The notes beneath the pieces were generated by a model. It was not told where the DNA came from, ran no database searches, and saw only the letters and a program-made list of their open reading frames with translations. From positions 105,107,083 to 105,171,082 of the forward strand of contig OY744532.1 in the NCBI GenBank assembly GCA_963556195.1: DNA of 64,000 bases. The letters run 5' to 3'. The position numbers were made by a program, and so were the translations under genes. This stretch comes from Sepiola atlantica. Taxonomy: Eukaryota; Mollusca; Cephalopoda; Sepiida; Sepiolidae. Below are positions 9,385 through 18,673 of this stretch, piece by piece. How positions within the stretch are numbered: position 1 is the stretch's first letter; each line of letters opens with the position of its first letter.

Positions 9385-9794
9385 AACGGCGTAGTCAGGC
9401 GAGGTCTCGACTCGGCAGGTTTTGCATCAGTCCTTGAACCAGTCGGCCTGGACAGGGGCGACGGTCGCAGGCCTGATCTGGGACGCCACTTGTTCTGATC
9501 CCTTTTCACCAGCAAGGATTGCGGAATCCGCGGTGAAGCCCGGCACGGCGGCTCTGCTCGTCGAACCAAGGAAGCGCGGAAAATATAGCTCGCTCACTGA
9601 CCGTTTCGTCTTCCAACCAATTTCAGTGGAAACGTCGGGTGTGCTTAGCCCCGAGACTGTTCAATGTTTTCAGGACATTGGACGGACAATTTCAACGTCT
9701 AGGCACGAGCCCCGTGAGTCAGCCTGGTTGTTCCAACGCATCTCCGTTCGTGGCAACGCTATGTCAGTAACGGCGGCGTCACTTCCGTTCTAAT
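9385..9794 (+). pseudogene. LINE-type polyprotein C-terminal relic
   Basis: Two overlapping frames together show a pattern I associate with non-LTR retrotransposon C-termini. Frame one has '[14 protein letters not shown]'. Frame two has '[12 protein letters not shown]', 'KRGKYSSLTDRFVFQPISVETSG' and 'LFQRISV' before a stop at about 9794. An RPD motif upstream of W-D-x-T suggests a nuclease-like domain. A deletion or frameshift of a few dozen bases near 9475-9490 separates the halves and no upstream RT remains. The segment is markedly GC-rich against its surroundings, as expected for a relatively recent insert. Family assignment is from memory of the motif pattern. Confidence 0.6.
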
Positions 9795-10324
9795 CGTCAT
9801 CTGTTGACTCTCTCTTTCTTTCTCTGACAATCATATAGAAATAATTATAGTATACCTTATTTGTACGAAATATGGATTGCAGAAAGAATTGTGAATTTGA
9901 TTAACTATTCAAAGTGTGGCATTGTGGTGGCGCCCGCATGTAGTGACAATAATAATTATGATAAATACAGACTTGATAACTAGAAGTTCTCCAAATTTCG
10001 CTTAAAGGGTTCTTAGGATTTCGGATGAAATCAAAGCAAGTTTAAAAAGCACAATGAGGGATGTAAGCGTTTACATCATCCATTGTGCCTTTTAATCGTT
10101 TTTAAACGAATATTAAATTAAATCTATTTTAATTGTTTGTAATTAGTTTACTGTCAATTCCCTAAAATATTCAATATATCCTTTCATTTCGTCACTTTAA
10201 TATTTTTCATTCATTTAAACTAACGAGTTTTCCTAGCAAGATAATAGTTGAAAGAATTTTAAGAAAGTATCCCGTTCATTATTAAAACGTATTTTTACAT
10301 TATGTACCTCTCTCTCTTTCTCTC

Positions 10325-10328
<4 letters not shown>
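9795..10328. other. no recognisable feature
   Basis: AT-rich DNA without frames or repeats that I can place. Confidence 0.5.

Positions 10329-10397
<69 letters not shown>
10329..10397. repeat. (TA)n microsatellite
   Basis: About 34 TA units forming the tail of the minus-strand retrozyme-like copy to its right. Confidence 0.95.
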
Positions 10398-10398
<1 letters not shown>

Positions 10399-10745
10399 CA
10401 ACATTTTAAATGAATATCTATTATTATTACTTAGAGACATCGAATGTTTCATGCTTATACAATCTTCAGTATAGAAAATGTTAACTCTCAACGGTCGGAG
10501 GGCACGAATCCTGTTTCAAAGTCACCATTGACTGATAGTCTGTTATCCTACCCCTCGGCCTCAACCGATTAGCACAGAAATTAAGAATAAATTAAACTCT
10601 ATATACGCTAAATCAATGAACGCACATAGTAAACAGTCGAACAGTGTTTATCAACAACAATAAAAGGTTGGAACGTTGCATTTAAGCCATAGTATGACTG
10701 CTTATTACTGAATTCTTTAAGAGGTACCAGTCTTTGTAATAAGAG
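10398..10745 (-). mobile_element. retrozyme-like element, family R, copy 1
   Basis: This is a diverged minus-strand copy of the element seen best at 53747-54232. At 10430-10475 the minus strand has core CTGAAGA, stem II TTGTATAAGCAT, GAAA and a stem III region ACATTCGATGT, then the (TA)n tail. Stem I now pairs poorly. The outer end (CTGCTTATTACTGAATTCT) matches the 33300-33350 end of copy 2. It is non-coding. Confidence 0.65.
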
Positions 10746-10782
10746 AGCTATAACAATATTTTTAATAAATATTTATTATTAT

Positions 10783-10817
10783 TACCGACATCGATGTTTA
10801 CTGCTTATGTATATATG

Positions 10818-10857
<40 letters not shown>

Positions 10858-11142
10858 GATAGGAGTAGACACATTATTATAAACCACTGTTTCGTAAAGG
10901 TATAAACATTTTTTTTGAAAACCCATAACAATGTAATTTGTTGAAATAAATAAATAACATTTATTTATTTTAAACTGAGTTTTCGAATTTTATATTCGAA
11001 AGCTCAGTTTAAAATAAATAAATGTTATTTATTTATCTAAACAAATTACATTCTTATGGTTTTTCAAAAAAATGTCTATATATATATATATATATATAAC
11101 ATTCACTACACTAAAGATTACATAAGCAGTAAACATCGATGT
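10783..11142. mobile_element. nested inverted repeat with a foldback core
   Basis: Outer arms are fragments of family R: ACATCGATGTTTACTGCTTA near 10786 faces its inverse, TAAGCAGTAAACATCGATGT, near 11125. Inner arms at 10906-10987 and 10995-11075 are about 82 bp each, over 90% complementary by eye, with a 7-nt loop. (TA)n lies between inner and outer arms on both sides. Confidence 0.75.
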
Positions 11143-11703
11143 GATTAGGGCAGTCAACCAAAGGAAAATAAATACTTTTCCCGAAATAAAACCAAATACG
11201 GTGACTAAATGTCAAATTTACATTCGTTTACCTTGGTTAGGCACAGTAAGTGAGAAATTCGCTAAGCAAATCAGCTCAGCAGTTGGAAATTGTTATTTTT
11301 CTTCGAATGTGCGTGCTGTGTTTACTGCAAAACCTTTATTAGCGTCCTCTCGTAAAGACGTTCCCCCACCACCACCACCACCATAAAAATAATGTAATTT
11401 ATCATTTTAAATGTAGTTGTAGTGCTGACTCCGTGGGTAGGGCGACGTTAAGATTAGATAGTAGAGTCCAACAGCACATTCTGAGTAGAATCAGGAATGA
11501 AACCTTCCGGTCAACGGACGTTCAAAATGACACATACGGGTCTTCCATTACAAACCATTTACTTAAAAACCCTGCTGTGCGCTAGGAATTTTAGCATGGA
11601 CTCCATCACCATTCTCAGTCATGCTCACTCATTATACCATCTAAAAATCTTGGAGACGATCCACTTTCGTCTTAAACGTCCCTTTGCTTGCAAAGGGAAT
11701 GTC
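11143..11703 (+). pseudogene. Penelope-like element fragment (late RT to GIY-YIG end), plus strand
   Basis: The first part (to 11386) encodes 'INTFPEIKPNTVTKCQIYIRLPWLGTVSEKFAKQIS', the conserved PLE segment between RT and endonuclease. After an indel, 11497-11700 encodes the endonuclease end 'SHAHSLYHLKILETIHFRLKRPFACK'. The glutamate in LKILETI is the likely metal-binding residue of the GIY-YIG fold. The RT core is missing and the frame is broken. The same family lies inverted at 13040-14390. The 3' end passes into (TAT)n. Confidence 0.8.
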
Positions 11704-11802
<99 letters not shown>

Positions 11803-11805
11803 AAC

Positions 11806-11863
<58 letters not shown>

Positions 11864-11865
11864 TA
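11702..11865. repeat. (TAT)n-(AAT)n microsatellite
   Basis: About 33 TAT units flip to about 19 AAT units around TATAAACAAT. Tyr and Asn runs encoded through it are spurious. Confidence 0.95.
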
Positions 11866-12267
11866 CTAGAAAACGAAAAACACAAAATCATATGGGATAT
11901 GAATGTACAAACAGACAAACCCATAACAGAAAGGAGACCGGATATGATAATAATCAACAAGAAAGAAAAATCCTGCAAAATCGTAGACCTTGCTGTTCCA
12001 GCGGACCACAGAGTGAAGATCAAAGAGACGGAAAAAAGAAGCAAATATACTGAACTTGCCAGAGAACTGAAAGGAATATGGAACATGAAGAAAGTCAGTA
12101 TAACACCAATAATCATAGGAGCACTAGGAACAGTCCCCAAAAACATGGAGAAAAGACTAGAAGAAATAGGAATCAAAGGGATAACTGAGACCATACAAAG
12201 GACAGTAATGATCAAAACAGCTACAATCCTGAGAAATGCCCTCGAATGCGGAAACCAACCCACATAA
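11866..12267 (+). pseudogene. non-LTR retrotransposon C-terminal domain with PD-(D/E)xK-like motif
   Basis: The frame right of the (AAT)n run encodes about 133 residues ending in a stop at 12267. The order is 'HKIIWDMNVQTDKP', 'RRPDMIIINKKEKSCKIVDLAVPAD', 'KYTELARELKGIW', then 'PIIIGALGTVPKNMEKRLEEIGI' and 'ILRNALE'. R-P-D, about 14 residues, then V-D-x-A-V-P and a downstream K-Y resembles the restriction-like endonuclease tail of R2/R4-group LINEs. No RT remains, so this is a 5'-truncated relic. Clade assignment is tentative. Confidence 0.65.
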
Positions 12268-12684
12268 GCAACGAATGGAGAACAAACACATGGAAGCACA
12301 AGACAACAGAACCGGGGAAAATGCAACCGCACGAGAGAGGCGCAAGCATAGGCTGACGCCACGAAAATTATGGACAGAGGGTCGAGGAGGGAAAGCGCAA
12401 ACCAGACCTCCACTGGAAGAGCGCGGAGAGCTCTGGGACCTTGGGGAGGCTTGTTGCCACTCGGGTCCCAGAGGGGACCAATGGCCCTTATCAGCGGAAA
12501 ATCGGTGGTAGGTGGCTGTTGCGATACCGCAAGGTCATCAGCGGTGATGAACGAAAAGAGGTCGAGCATACTGGAAGTATGAGGAGACTTGTTGTCACTC
12601 AGACTCCAGGGAATACCACAGGTTGTTGGCAGTGGGTGATCACTGACGATGACCAGTGTGATAACTCCTAGTGAGTAAATAATA
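12268..12684 (+). other. probable 3' untranslated region of the LINE relic
   Basis: Comparatively GC-rich sequence continues from the stop codon to about 12680. It is probably the 3' tail of the same element. Frames through it look non-coding. Confidence 0.4.
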
Positions 12685-12945
12685 ATAATAATCCAGGTAA
12701 AACATCCACAGAGTTGTAATCCAAAAAATTTCAACCGGGTTTATAAAAAGTGCTCAATATCAAATAGAGCTTTTATATATGATTATTTTTTAGATCATAT
12801 TTGGAAAATATTATCTAAGGTTAAGATCGGATTCTAACTCTGCCTCATTTATAATAGCTGTTGATCAATAACATCGACATGCCAGTGTCGCAGATTTTGT
12901 ACATGTCTGTGTAAATAAAAATAATCATATATATATATATATATA
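12685..12945 (-). mobile_element. dispersed repeat family E, copy 1
   Basis: On the minus strand it shares ACATCGACATGCCAGTGT..., a GAGC...TATTGAGCACT segment and the end 'GGATG...ACCTGGATTA' with 15995-16320 and (as an end fragment) 23935-24055. Non-coding; class unknown. A short (TA)n lies at 12927-12945. Confidence 0.6.
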
Positions 12946-13039
12946 AATATATTTCATGATTTTTTGGGGAGTACAAAATTTTATTATCGCAAGCATGAAG
13001 GGAAGACGAATTCTATCGTTTATGATTAAAAGTTAATCA

Positions 13040-14386
13040 AGAAAAAAAAATGCCAGCCGACCGGTTTCGCCCTCTCTTAACAAAGGCTGTATCGAGGGAT
13101 TTTAAGAAAAACGAGGGATTAAAAAAACGGGGTGAAAAGAGAGAGTACAGAAAAAATAGAGTTGTGTTATATGTACAATGAAGGATGAATCTTAGAGACT
13201 GGTCACATCTAGTCCCAATAGACATTCCCTTTGCTTGCAAAGGGACGTTTAAGACGAAAGTGGATCGTCTCCAAGATTTTTAGATGGTATAATGAGTGAG
13301 CATGGCTGAGAATGGTGAAGAAGTCCATGCTAAAATTCCTAGCGCACAGCAGGGTTTTTAAGTAAATGGTCTGTAATGGAAGACCCGTATGTGTTATTTT
13401 GAACGTCCGTTGACCGGAAGGTTCTATTTTTAAGCTTACTCGGAATGTGTTGTTGGACTCTACTATTTAATCTTAACGTCGTCCTACACACGTAGTCAGC
13501 ACTGCAACTACATTTAAAATTATAAATTACATTATTTATTATAGTGGGGGGATAACGTCTTTACGAGAGGACGCCAATAAAGGTGTTGTAGAAAACACAA
13601 CACGCACATTCGAAGAAAAATAACAATTTTCAACTGCTGAGCTGATTTGTTTGGCGAATTTCTCACTGTGCCTAACCAAGGTAAACGAATGCAAGTTTGA
13701 CATTTAGTCACCATATTTGGTTTTATTTCGGAAAAAGTATTTATTTTCCTTTGGTTGACTGCCCTAATCACATCAAGGGGATAGCCGTTATAGGACAAAG
13801 TATTAGTTATAGTTTTAATTTGTTCGTGCAATTTAGATTTTGAACAAATCATAAGGACTCTGCGTGTTAATGTCCAAATCAAGTTTAACTTTCGTTTTTT
13901 AGGACAAAATTAATCCCAGCGAGTATATAATCCTGTAACGTAGATTTACGGTAAATTGATGTAAGTTAACTCGATGGGGTGTTTGTTACCAATACATCGA
14001 GGAAAACTAAAGTGGAATTACGCTCGCCTTCATAGGGATATTTTAATGCGGGATGCATTTTATTGAGTAAGGAGAAGAATGTATTTGCCTCCGTTTTATT
14101 ATTAAAAAGGCAAAAAGTATCGTCTACATAACGAAAGTAGCCTAAAGGTTTAGTGGGTCCAGATAATAAAGCATTCTTAAGAAAAAACACAAAAATATTT
14201 GCCATAGTCGGTCCTAGGACTGAGCCACTAGATACGCCATCTATTTGCCTATACATCACATCGTTAAAACTAAATTCAACGGATGTAGTGGCAAATTTCA
14301 TCAACTGCACGAATATGCTTTCAGGAATGGAAGGAGACGATAAATGGCTACGATATAAAATATCGGCACAGATATCGATAGTTTCC

Positions 14387-14390
<4 letters not shown>
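13040..14390 (-). pseudogene. Penelope-like retroelement, 5'-truncated and frameshifted
   Basis: Starting beside the (TA)n at 14391, the minus strand encodes RT: 'CADILYRSHL', 'FNDVMYRQIDGV', a damaged palm motif (SGSVLGPTMANIF), and the catalytic 'YFRYVDDTFCLF' in which Y-V-D-D is intact. It continues as 'LLNKMHPALK' and, after indels, as the RT-endonuclease linker (13532-13882) and the GIY-YIG end (13215-13500). The usual 'MGSPLGP' is altered and several frameshifts are present, so it is dead. A hammerhead-like motif at 13052-13092 sits at its 3' end. It is the inverted partner of 11143-11703. Confidence 0.85.
13052..13092 (-). ncRNA. degenerate hammerhead-like motif at PLE 3' end
   Basis: On the minus strand: stem I arm ACAGCC, a damaged core ending GTTAAGA, stem II region GAGGGC, GAAA, stem III ACCGGT, C as H17, then GGCTG pairing with CAGCC. 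The homologous site at 50561-50602 occupies the same place in the other PLE copy. The CUGANGA core is not intact, so activity is unlikely. Confidence 0.45.

Positions 14391-14446
<56 letters not shown>
14391..14446. repeat. (TA)n microsatellite
   Basis: Twenty-eight TA units separating the PLE RT fragment from repeat family X. It is the tail position of family X. Confidence 0.95.
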
Positions 14447-14448
<2 letters not shown>

Positions 14449-14720
14449 ATCAAAATAAACCAAAGTGAAAACTTTTAGTAGATGGAACCTATTGTGAAAA
14501 GGATAAGCTCAATATACGAGATAGAGCAATAGTAGAGATAGAAGAAAAAAGATTGATAAATATGCGACGATTGTCCAAATTTATTTCAAATTTCAATTGT
14601 TCAATGCAAGGTTGTCAGTAATAAACTAGTGTTTATTTTCCTTTCCTTAAGCCAAGGCTTTTCAAAGATCGAAATCTTATCATCAGAGGAGAAATACAGA
14701 TGGATAAGTTGGCTTTCGAA
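14447..14720 (-). mobile_element. hammerhead-bearing repeat family X, copy 2
   Basis: The minus strand runs from the hammerhead (14641-14694) through about 190 nt of non-coding sequence, with 'ATATTGAGCTTATCC' near the end, into the (TA)n at 14391-14446. Copies at 47927-48190 and 5351-5480 share this layout. Confidence 0.65.
14641..14694 (-). ncRNA. type I hammerhead ribozyme motif, near-intact
   Basis: Minus-strand order: stem I arm TTTCTCCT, perfect core CTGATGA, stem II AAGAT-TTCG-ATCTT (UUCG tetraloop) flanked by U-U, then GAA, stem III AAGCC-TT-GGCTT, A as H17, and the second stem I arm AGGAAAG. Stem I pairs at positions 1-4 and 6. The one departure from consensus is a U-U in place of the usual G-C next to the core. 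Cleavage is predicted after the A preceding AGGAAAG. Confidence 0.75.
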
Positions 14721-14869
14721 AAAACCAAAGTTCAAATATTTGAAAAATATGAGAATTATTTTTAAAAATTATTAAAATAATTTTTGTCAAAAAACGTACT
14801 GAATGAAAAGAAAATTTCGTGAAAAAGAAATACAATTGTCCGGGTGGTAAGTTTCCGTTGAAAATGTTC

Positions 14870-15960
14870 GGTGAAATTGTAGAAAGTGAATAAAAACACT
14901 TTGCATGGGAGCAGGTTGGAAAAGGTGCTCAAAAGTAGATAAGTCCAGATGTACTTAAAAGAGGCTTTGAAGAGGAAAACAGGCCATTTTTTGATTTTCT
15001 TCCGGGCCTAGAAAAGACGGTAGGATCTCATACAAGGATTAACTCAGAATGAGAAAAAGCCAAAGTTGATGAAAGTTTCAGATTTGGGGTCAGGATGGGG
15101 GGGGGTTAGGAGGTGCGGGGTAGTTTAAAAAGTCGCTTTGTGAATTTGGGGGAAAATAAAAGTAGGACGGGTTGGCATGGGGATGTAGATAAAGTGACAG
15201 GTGGGTTAAGGGTGCGGGCTAGCGGTAGGGTGTAGGTTTTGGGGGTGGGGTTAATCTTAAATGGTGAATAGGTATAGAAAAAGTTGATTCTAAAAATAGA
15301 AGTAAAATGTGAGCTTCCAAATATATCAGGCGGCTAAGGGCAGATTAAATTGTAGTTATCAGATATGGTTTCAGTGTGTTTAAGGAATAAAGTAGTGAGA
15401 GCATTGAATAATATAAGATTAAATTTAAATTTAAAAAGCTAGGGAATAGTTAATAAAGAATTTATTTATTTATTTTTAATTTAAAACCAAATTAAGGGTT
15501 AGATGAATAATTTGGAGGGACATTAAATGGCCAAAGAGATAAGGGGGGGGGAATAATGGGGGGGGGAAATAATGGGGAGGGGGGAAATAAATTAATGGGA
15601 AAAGGGTTAGTGAAATTTAAAGGTCAAGTCTGTTCTACTCAGGTATATTGAAATTTAGGAGAGGGGAACAATGTAAGGGATAAGGAAAGATTGTTAGAAA
15701 CAATTTGTTTCGATTTCTAGTAATAGGGGTGGAGTTGGGTTGGTTCAATCAAATATTTGAGTGCAGTGTCAATTTTATAATCTGTGGTTTAAATGGTGAG
15801 TGAGTCGTAACAGGGTAACAATTAACAGTTACAGTTTAAATTTAATATGATATATAAGGGAAACTTGCAAGGGGTTTCCAAGTAGTATGAACATATGATT
15901 TGGGGGGGGTGAAATTGGTCAAAGATAAGATAAGTTGAACAAAGAGAGAGTGGGCCGATA
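14870..15960 (+). other. G-rich, C-poor region
   Basis: Long G-runs cluster at 15096-15125, 15540-15585 and 15901-15908 on plus. It could be the C-rich 3' part of a minus-strand element such as the PLE at 17642-18217, but I find no copy to prove that. There are no credible ORFs. Confidence 0.5.
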
Positions 15961-15994
15961 GAAAGTGGCTCGCGAGTATTTAGAGGGATTAGGA

Positions 15995-16320
15995 TTATTC
16001 AAGAATATATATAGTAATCCAGGTAGGGTAAAAATCCACAGGGTAGAAACCCAAAGGATATAAATCCAAAGGGAATCAAACCGGGCTCATAAAAGAGTGC
16101 TCAATAAAAATATAGAGCTGTATTGTGAATGCTTTTTATTTAAACATGTACAAAGTCTGCTACACTGGCATGCCGATGTTATCGATCTACAGCTATCAAG
16201 GCAGAAGGTTTTTTTGTGATCCAATCCGGTCGGGTAAACCCAGGAAGAATGGAGTTGACCTTTTTTTTTAAAAGATTGGCCGTTAGAAAAGTTTAATTTA
16301 CAATAATTCATATTTTTATT
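15995..16320 (-). mobile_element. dispersed repeat family E, copy 2
   Basis: Best copy of family E. On the minus strand: CATCGGCATGCCAGTGTAGC, then TTGAGCACTCTTTTATGAGCC, then a series of variants of 'GGATTTxxACCC', ending 'CCTGGATTACTATATATA'. The short (TA) at the left is its 3' tail. Non-coding. Confidence 0.65.
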
Positions 16321-17139
16321 CAATGCTGAGCTGGGGCAGGGGGGGGGGGAGGAAGAGAAAGGGAAAGAGAAGAGAAAGAAAGAGAGGTAGAGGGGGTGTT
16401 AGGGGCGGGTGTCTATAGCCATTTAAGAGTTGTTGTGGACGGGAGAGGGTTAGGGTGTCTAGTCTGACGGGACCGATATTTTGCAGGTGTGATTTTGTCG
16501 CGTGTCAAGGGAATAGAGATGTTTCGACCTATTTAATGCAGACGGCTAAATTTCCACGATAAAAAACTTAAAAGTAATATTTAGTTAAAATTATTATTGG
16601 TGATAAATAAATTTAATTCTACATAATATTTGACAATGAGTTAATAAAATATAGTGGTAATTATTCATAGTAAAAATCATATATAGATTTATGACAGTAG
16701 TATTAATAAATTATACTATTATATTTCGACCTATTAACATTTAGTTTTAATTATTTGGGGGGATAAATAAGTGTATTTTAATTCTAATTAATATTTAGTA
16801 ATGAATTAATATAACATATTTTTAGTAAAAGTCATATATGAATTAGTGGCAGTGTTATTATATAAATGTTATTATTAGTTGTAATTGTATTAAGAATGGT
16901 GGGGTTAAAACTTGTCAGAAGATTAAAGATAATATTGGCGGTAAGGTGTTTTACTTAAAGTTGTTAAAAGGAAATTATGGTCCATAGGTGGGGGACTAAA
17001 ATGGTGGGAGCCAGTAATTTGGAGTAATGTAAGCAATATATAATTTTTGAAGATGATTTTGGTAATATGTGGTTGATATTTGTGGGATTTTGTAAATTAA
17101 ATATTAAATATTTCTGGTCAAGATTAAGTATATGGGGAT
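16321..17139. other. non-coding spacer
   Basis: A purine-rich tract (16336-16400) and AT-rich sequence. I see no gene. Confidence 0.5.
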
Positions 17140-17400
17140 TACATATATACACATACAGACGCATACACGCACACACATATACATATATATACATATATAC
17201 ATATGCATACATAGATATTCATACATGCATCCATATGCACATACATATACATGAACACGCAGATACATATACATACATACATACACATACACACACATAC
17301 ACACATGTACACATATATACATACATATACTTATAAATTTCATATTTTCACACACATGCATATACATATATCCACAAAACATACCTACACATACATATCG
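17140..17400. repeat. (CATA)n/(CACA)n interrupted microsatellite
   Basis: Irregular ACATAC and ATACAC units over about 260 bp. Confidence 0.9.
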
Positions 17401-17641
17401 AGATGCTCCACCTAAGAGTGTTATAATATTTATTCCAAAAAAGGGGGGGTAATTATATTATACTTGTAATTAAGGGTTAAAATTATTTGGTTTGGAGATG
17501 TTTATAAGTGTTAATTTTAGGGGGTTGGTGGATATTGATGGGTCTTTTGGTTTTAATGGTATTAGTTAGGGGGTATTGTACAAATTACTAAGGAGATGTT
17601 ATCTGTTATGCCTACAATTGATCGATGTTTCCTGTTTTTGT

Positions 17642-18217
17642 TTAAAAGTTTTCCTCCTCGGTAAATTTAATTATTTCAAGTTTTTCGCCAAGACATAAAT
17701 AACATGGTGAGTTTAGGGAGCTACAGCTGCTAGTTTTTCTGAGAGTGTTCCAGATTACAGTTGGTGATTTATTTTTATTAGTAAATTCCAAGTGGTAACC
17801 TGAAAATGAAGTTTTTTTTTGGTAGCTTGGGTTGTTGAAAGAACATTTATGGCCGGTGTATCTTTCTTTGAAAGTATTACCTGCCATACCTATGTAGTAT
17901 TTTTTTATAGCTGGGGTTTCCTTAGTCGAGATTGTTGCTTGGTAAATAGTTTTTGTTATTAAACAATTTTGTTGCAAGGGGCATTCATTTTTATTCATGC
18001 AGTTACAGGACTTTACTCTAGTTGTTTTTTTGTTATTTGATTCAGGGTTAAGGTTGCTGTTTAGGATTTTATTATTGTGTTTTTTAATTATCATTTCTAA
18101 ATTTTCACTGCAACTGTAACTAAGTTTAAGTGTATTTTTGTTGAATATTTTATGTAAGATATTGTTTGGGGGAAGTGTGTGTTGGTAAGGTCTAACAATT
18201 TTTTCCCAATTTTTCAC
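17642..18217 (-). pseudogene. GIY-YIG endonuclease end of a second PLE-type retroelement
   Basis: A 191-residue open frame with no initiator context. 'IFNKNTLKLSYSCSENLEMIIKKHN' is the linker after RT. A cysteine cluster C-x-C-x(6)-CPL-x(3)-C follows, then 'KKYYIGMAGNTFKERYTGHKCSF', a GIY-YIG-type segment with the conserved arginine. The end is 'SPCYLCLGEKLEIIKF', containing the likely catalytic glutamate. The Cys-rich insert and 'YYIGMAGNTFKERY' mark a different lineage from the 11-14 kb and 50-52 kb PLEs. The frame is uninterrupted, but the whole RT is missing. It could instead be a captured nuclease, but this linker is typical of the retroelement. Confidence 0.75.
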
Positions 18218-18673
18218 AATTTTTCACAATTTTTTCCCTGCGTGATTCAAGGGGGGGGGTGTAAACCATATTATATTACTGTTTCTTGTTTTATTGTTTT
18301 TATTGTTAGTTGTTGTAAGTTTGATGAATTTAATTTGTGTATTTTTGTACCCACTGTTTTTTAGTGCTTTATTATAAAATTCTTTATTTGGAAAAGTCAT
18401 CCCCCACTCTAAAATCTAAAATATTGGGTAAATAAAAGAAAAAGGATTTTACCATTACTCAAACAGTATGGGGACTGTTTAAATAGTCCTGTCATTTCAA
18501 ACTACAATTATTTCATGCAGCCTAACCCTAATTCAAACACACTATCACTAAAGCTAACCAAAACTCCTTACCATAATTGTCAGCCATTTTTCTTCATATG
18601 AAACTAGAAGATATTATAAACGAAACTGTTTTAGACTTATTCATTTATTTTCTTCTTCTTTTTTCAGATAAAA

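Noticed and set aside
9255..9569. 104-codon minus-strand frame
   Set aside because: Antisense of the tandem duplication and LINE relic; the sense-strand pattern explains the openness.
11796..12734. 312-codon minus-strand frame ending in poly-leucine
   Set aside because: Antisense to the LINE relic and the (AAT)n run; hydrophobic composition comes from the complement of Lys/Glu-rich coding sequence.
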